The translations under genes and the position numbers were made by a program. A stretch of 64,000 nt of DNA from the NCBI GenBank assembly GCA_961205875.1, contig OY540812.1, positions 11,284,001 to 11,348,000 of the forward strand. The letters are read 5' to 3'. Of the stretch, positions 59,031-64,000 are shown one piece after another. This DNA is from Sialis fuliginosa. Lineage: Eukaryota; Arthropoda; Insecta; Megaloptera; Sialidae. The notes beneath the pieces were generated by a model. That model was not told where the DNA came from and searched no databases. It saw only the letters and a program-made list of their open reading frames with translations. Numbering within the stretch: position 1 is the stretch's first letter; every line of letters starts with the position of its first letter.

Positions 59031-61250
59031 TATTTGAAACATTTTTTTAAATGCTTAGATTCAAATGATCAGTTTGCAAATGAATAGCCTGTATATTTTA
59101 TAAAGCTTAATAGATACGTATAGTTATAAATAAATAAAAAGATTATTTCTTTTTTTCATTAAAAAAAAATTACGTTGATTTTTTTATAGAGAATTGTCCA
59201 AATGCACTTAATTCAGTAATACTTAGTTTTGTTTCGTCTTGTGTAAAGCCCTAGTATAATTTATATAAATAAATATATCAGCACTAAAAAAATACGTTAC
59301 TAATGACATGTTAAATTATTATTATTTTTAATAATGAACCAAAAAACTAAAATGCAACATGACGCAATGCTTTTGAACCGTATACATTGTTTGCGATTAT
59401 TTTTGTTTTTTATTATTAACTTACAAACACACACCATTCAAATAACAAATATGTGTTCAGGTGTGGCCAAGTGCATCCAAAAATGTCATTTTAAATGCAA
59501 ATTACCTGTTGTAGTTAGTTTGGTTTTAAATTCGAGAATAAATAAAGACAGCTAGAAGCCATAGAATGAAATGGGTATTGGCGGTTGGAAATACAAATGA
59601 GCTAGTTGCAGTTTTGCATCGAATCATTGCAGAATGCATTTTTTGTACGGTGGGGAAACACACTTTGGGACTATGTTGTGAATAAGTATATTGTATTTAG
59701 AGTAACGAAACGGAGAAAGGTTGTTAATTGACTGCAAACAATTGCGAAAAATAATATACATATAGCGGTTACAACATTTTGTTTAATGCATGAAAATAAC
59801 AAATATCATAGACATTATTTGAAAATTATCTTGTTCAGATTAAGCAATATATATATATATTATATATATTATAATGAATAATAATTTTTTATTGGGTATT
59901 AAATATTTTTGTTTAGGTTTGTAATTACGAAATAGTTTACATAAAAAATTTATAGCATAAAAAAATCTCTGACAATAGCCATAAAACGTGTTTGTATGTA
60001 TAATATCACAGCTAACAAGTATGTATATTATTCAGTTCTTGAAAATTCATTTTCAAAATTATAAAAATATTGATTTGAATCTGTTAATATTAGGATTGGT
60101 ATGAAAAAATTAAATTAAATTTTTCAATTAATTATTTCATAAATAATTTAAATATACATTTATTTTGATCAAAAATTCCTTAGATTCGGAAAGACTATGG
60201 ATACATAACAACAAATGCCAGTCCGTATATGAAAGTGTTACTAAAATTTTACTGCGACCATCTTTTCTTAAATGTCACAATCATCATTTCCATGCATATT
60301 ACATACAGTTGAATTTAGTATGTAAGAGAGAAGATAATTTCAAATAAACATTTTTCTGATAATCAATTATCACTAAAATACTTTTAAAGACAATATAAAA
60401 CATTTATTATTAATTAATTTTATAATTAAAAAAATTGATATTTATTTTAAAATCTGAATGATACGCTAATGACTCGTGGAACGATATGGTAACAACGTTA
60501 GGTAATGTGTTATCTGTCCTTTATCTTTTCTTGTCTTAAGAAATTTTATTTTAGTTAAAAAATATAAATTTTTATTGTTTATTTCATTACATTTTACTGC
60601 GTAGATTATACTATTTATTTTACAACTTATTTATTTATGTGGTCGTTAAATAAATTAGATGTATGAATTTTTTTTCAATATACATAATTGTGATAAATTC
60701 ATTAAGAAGGAAAAAATATTTTTGGGTAAAACATATATTAGATATATCTCAATAGTGAAAAAGTTCTACTCTATTCAAGGGAGACAAGTTATATACTTAC
60801 GTTAATTGACCAGAACGAAGGGGAAAAAAATTCTAAATTAATTAGGTAAATTATAATTAGTTAAAATTAAACCACATTGCCAAATATAATAATGTATTTC
60901 AATTTGTGATATTTTTTCCGTTATAAAGTATAAGTAACACATAGTTGCGAAGAACGTGTTATCTTAAAAACGCGGGACATTGGTAATTTAAGTGGGCAAA
61001 CTGTCTAAAAGAGGGACGTTTGGTTATCTGCATGCTTACGTGTCATTAAAAAAAAAACTTTTTCTTAACACGCAGTCAAAATATATCAATCCTTGATCTT
61101 AAAATCATAGAAATAATTCGACAGACTAAACCAATAACACCAACGCGACAATACAATTAAAAAAAAAAATGTCCAAATGGTCAAGTGTTTACGTCTATAA
61201 AACATAAATGGCGTAAGCGCACTTTCTAGAAAAAATAACTTGTTGCAACT
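59031..61250. other. AT-rich non-coding stretch
   Basis: No gene recognised. A TA-rich microsatellite lies near 59849-59872. GCGGGACATTGG ... AGAGGGACGTTTGG near 60971-61022 resembles a decayed transposon end without a partner. Confidence 0.5.
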
Positions 61251-61254
61251 ATGA

Positions 61255-61465
61255 GTGTGTGCGCGGTGCAGACAGACAGACACATGCACATATGTGTTGG
61301 ATAGAGTGAGATAAAAGGATATGCAACAAACAAGTGGATGTTGAAGAAGGTCACTGACCGCCAAATATGTGCAAATGCAATTGGCCCGTCGATCGACTGC
61401 ACCGGCTGCGAATTTGTGTGCGTCTCTGCGTGTGTGTGTGTGTGCGAATGTGTGGGTACGCTGCA
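61255..61465. repeat. GT-rich degenerate microsatellite region
   Basis: GTGTGTGCGCGG, GACAGACAGACACATGCACA and GCGTGTGTGTGTGTGTGCGA runs, on a locally GC-richer background (for example CCCGTCGATCGACTGCACCG near 61385). The 126- and 90-codon minus-strand frames here translate the CA repeat (His/Thr-rich) and are not taken as genes. Confidence 0.75.
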
Positions 61466-61869
61466 TGTGGACGTCATAATAATATTATATACGAACATAC
61501 TATGGTAATAGTTCAGTAGCCATTTTCAAGGCCAGTCCAAATTATCTAAAAATATAATGTGACCATTTACTTATGTTGCACATGAATGTAAATTATTTCA
61601 GAAAACTTCAGGTTTCGATCAACGATTATATTTGTAATATATGTATTCTTGAATTGTTAAATCAGTGTTTTTGTGATAGATATATGAGTAGACGAATGTA
61701 TCTATCTATATATATGTTTATACATCCTAATGTGTATATTGTATGCATTTATATACAAACTACAAATAAAATAAATAATTTTTATATATAGAAATATCAA
61801 AAAGGCATATTCAGTTGTATTACCTACTGAGTACTTAAATTCCAGATGAACGAATGAAAGTAATACTTA

Positions 61870-62194
61870 TGTCCGGTATTATAAAGCAGCTAGCAAAATT
61901 TGCTAGCTATATAACAATTACATTCAAATGGGGTATTAATTCTGTACTAGTATCTATGGGTTAGTTATGGAATTTAGAGCAGTGACACTTCAACTAATTA
62001 TAACACAGTTATCTTTCACCGTACAAAATAATTTTCATAATATCACCACTGTTTTAATACTGTTGGTATTTATCTACAACGCGTAGTTATCAAAGTCTCA
62101 ACAAACTCCAAAATAACTGTCATATAAGTTTGATATCTCATTTGAAAGTGCTTGCTAGCTAGCAAATTTGCTAGGTCCTTTATAATACCGGACA
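61870..62194 (+). mobile_element. MITE family A (PIF/Harbinger-like), TSD TTA
   Basis: TGTCCGGTATTATAAAGCAG ... GTCCTTTATAATACCGGACA, with TTA at 61867-61869 and 62195-62197; 325 bp. The internal blocks AATGGGGTATTAATTCTGTA and TAGTATCTATGGGTTAG match 51591. No coding sequence. Confidence 0.92.
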
Positions 62195-62197
62195 TTA

Positions 62198-63244
62198 TAT
62201 TATTAATTATGTTGGGTTTTTCTCAATTTGTTAAAAATTCAAAATTATATTGTTAACTTTAGTATTTATCATTGATAGAATCATTAAAGCTCTTATAATA
62301 CAATTTTTTTAGATTTATGAAATGACAGTTTCGAGCTTCTTGTTGGTCCCATTTTGAGTTAGATAAAAATAGGTTCTAGTTCTACTGATTAAGAACTAGT
62401 GGCTTAGCTATGCGAAAACGGCTCCTTCTGGTGGCTCCAGATTTAGATGGTGGCAGTTACTTGAAAAAGAAGCTTTACTTATACGAGGGGGGAGTCATCC
62501 CGAAGGACGCCAATAATAACGGCACAAAAAACAGTTCGCAGTGACAGTAGACGTTTCATACTGTGATCCCGGTTGGGCACGATAACTTATTATTATATAT
62601 CGTCGGGTTACTGCAAAACCCAGATAACTCCACTATTTACATTTTTTTAGTTAAGTACATTTCTACACTTAAAAATTTTACTTACGTCTACTGTAAAAAC
62701 ATGATAAATCTCTTACAGATATAAAGGGTCAGTACGCATGCGCAAAAATAAGATATCTTAGAAACTATAAAATGTACTGTATACAAAATTAAATATTAGA
62801 GACACTTATTTCAGTTTTCGTTGGGAGCGTAGGGACCTCTAGGTACCCCTCTGTTAGGACCTACTTTTGATACTCCTAATACATAGACATTAAAAAAAAA
62901 TTGTCTAACTTTCGTTCTATGCCCACATTTTTTCTCGACACAGATATTATATCATCAGAAGCAGTGTTAAGAGTTAAGGGTTAAGGCCCTTGCACTTCAG
63001 TGATTGAAAAATTCTAGCACTTTAACGAACAAAATTTAAATCAAATCTTGGGAAGATCCATTTTGAAAAAGTGTATTTTAAGAAGTTTTATTATGTAGGT
63101 TAGGTTAAAGAAATATTGAAAATGTATAAATTATAAATATATGAAATTGCCAGTGATATAATTTTTGTAACATTATTTATGTCTTTTTTAAGGTAAGAGA
63201 CATGAATATGTAAAGCATTTATTATATTTTAAATCTAGACAGTT
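62198..63244. other. Non-coding stretch with hAT-like scraps
   Basis: ACTAGTGGCTTAGCTATGCG (62395) and the G-rich GAGGGGGGAGTCATCCC (62505) are typical hAT-MITE fragments, but a bounded element could not be drawn. No gene recognised. Confidence 0.4.
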
Positions 63245-63350
63245 ATTACCACTGCTCTAACATCTCGAGCAAATTCATAACAATTTGGCACCTCGCAGAT
63301 AGCGTTAGCTTAATTTTTTCTCTGGAGCAAATTCTTTATAATACCCGACA
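63245..63350 (+). mobile_element. MITE family B, 5'-truncated copy
   Basis: TCGAGCAAATTCATAACAAT then TTGGCACCTCGCAGATAGCG and TTAGCT, ending GGAGCAAATTCTTTATAATACCCGACA, match the right half of the 8526 copy closely. No left terminus was found. Confidence 0.7.
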
Positions 63351-63569
63351 AAAGTCTTGTACGGATATTGTTTAACGTTTTAATTATGGTATCTGATTGT
63401 CAAAAATTTATATGGGTTTGTGCTTAAGTTGCAAATAATTTTTTTTTTTGATAAAACGGTGTATAAATACATAGTTAAAATCTTAGTTTCAGAATCTTTA
63501 ATAACTTATAAATATCTATATTACTGTTACCCAGTTTTGTAAAAACATAAATATTAATTGCTTAGTTGT

Positions 63570-63715
63570 TTTGAGTGGTAGCGTGATGATTTGTACCCTA
63601 AAGCACTTCTGGGATTTCAAGGAACAAGGTGTAAGTTTCACCAAAATCGGTGCAGTAGTTTTCAAAATTAATTTGGTCTGACACAAACTTTTTCTCTTTA
63701 TATAAACAAGCGATA
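63570..63715 (+). mobile_element. RTE-like retroposon 3' fragment
   Basis: GGTAGCGTGATGATTTGTAC ... GTAAGTTTCACCAAAATCGG then TGCAGTAGTTTTCAAAATTA carries the GTTTCANCAAAATCGGTGCAGTAGTTT block characteristic of insect RTE-type 3' ends. No open frame. Confidence 0.5.
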
Positions 63716-64000
63716 TATAAAACAAAAGTGACAGCCATAATATATAATTTATATATGTATACATAATATGCAGCTACGGAAAAAATATTAGAACTTCAAT
63801 AAATTAATGGAACTAGTGTTTCATTTTTAGTAATTGTCGATAAAAAGCAAAATTTTGTATTTCTCATTTTTCGAGTTTATATGAAATTAGTTTACTTCTG
63901 AATTTTAATTCATATATTCACATTGAATTTTTTATTTTTGTTCTATTTTTAGATTATAGATAGATGAATAATGTTAATAGGTATATTATGAAACATGAAA

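Noticed and set aside
61086..61466. Longest open frame (126 codons, minus strand)
   Set aside because: Its first third translates a CA/GT repeat (His/Thr-rich) and the remainder has no domain; a second overlapping frame of 90 codons is equally open. Chance in low-complexity DNA.

Overview
The window reads as non-coding nuclear DNA of an arthropod, most likely an insect. It is strongly AT-rich (roughly three quarters A+T by eye) with long A/T runs. No open reading frame exceeds about 126 codons, and none of the longer ones resembles a known protein. There is no operon structure, rRNA or CRISPR array, and no tRNA gene apart from a tRNA-like SINE head. The many small transposons and the 3' ends of RTE-type retroposons ('...CGGTTCAGTAATTCCCGAG...' followed by an A/T-rich tail) are typical of insect intergenic or intronic DNA, for example in Lepidoptera or Hemiptera. 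I cannot fix the order or species from sequence alone.

The interpretable content is almost entirely transposon-derived. I could reconstruct the boundaries of many non-autonomous DNA transposons (MITEs) from terminal inverted repeats (TIRs) and target-site duplications (TSDs). (i) Two PIF/Harbinger-like families share the terminus TGTCCGGTATTATAAAG and insert with 3-bp TAA or TTA duplications. Family A lies at 1607, 51591 and 61870, with an old relic near 17188. Family B lies at 5656 and 8526, with truncated copies at 15749 and 63245. A related short element is at 21431. (ii) A TA-flanked family with TIR AGGTACTGGMACC has four copies, at 13959, 31259, 32447 and 55597. (iii) pogo/Tigger-like elements with TIR CAGTGAAACTTCGTTA lie at 22604 and 28320. 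The second keeps a broken piece of transposase DNA-binding domain, the only protein-like signal in the window. (iv) hAT-like elements with 8-bp duplications lie at 9311, 22443, 33882 and 39089; 46373 and 11766 are likely further members. (v) A TTAA-flanked, piggyBac-type MITE at 14086 is nested inside an AGGTACTGG element. (vi) Fold-back elements that are nearly all inverted repeat include 5232, 18396, 58614 and a 1.1-kb one at 56714-57818.

Retroposon material includes a 0.5-0.75-kb non-coding family beginning ACTAGCGCATTGG (814, 37594, 42827) with 3'-end-only copies at 19688 and 44251, other RTE-like scraps, and one tRNA-derived SINE near 45966. Tandem DNA comprises nine copies of a ~143-bp AT-rich monomer (34351-35640), followed directly by a CA microsatellite. 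A few GC/CpG-richer patches (10927-11230, 20330-20500, 22060-22170, 33050-33430, 35880-36200) stand out from the background. They are the best places to look for promoters, untranslated exons or conserved regulatory DNA, but the sequence alone does not prove any of these.

I found no intact gene and no evidence of a new multi-gene system. The most interesting features are the nested, TSD-verified insertions, the shared-terminus MITE families, the long hairpins that could yield double-stranded RNA, the frameshifted pogo transposase remnant and the 143-bp satellite with its internal variant history.
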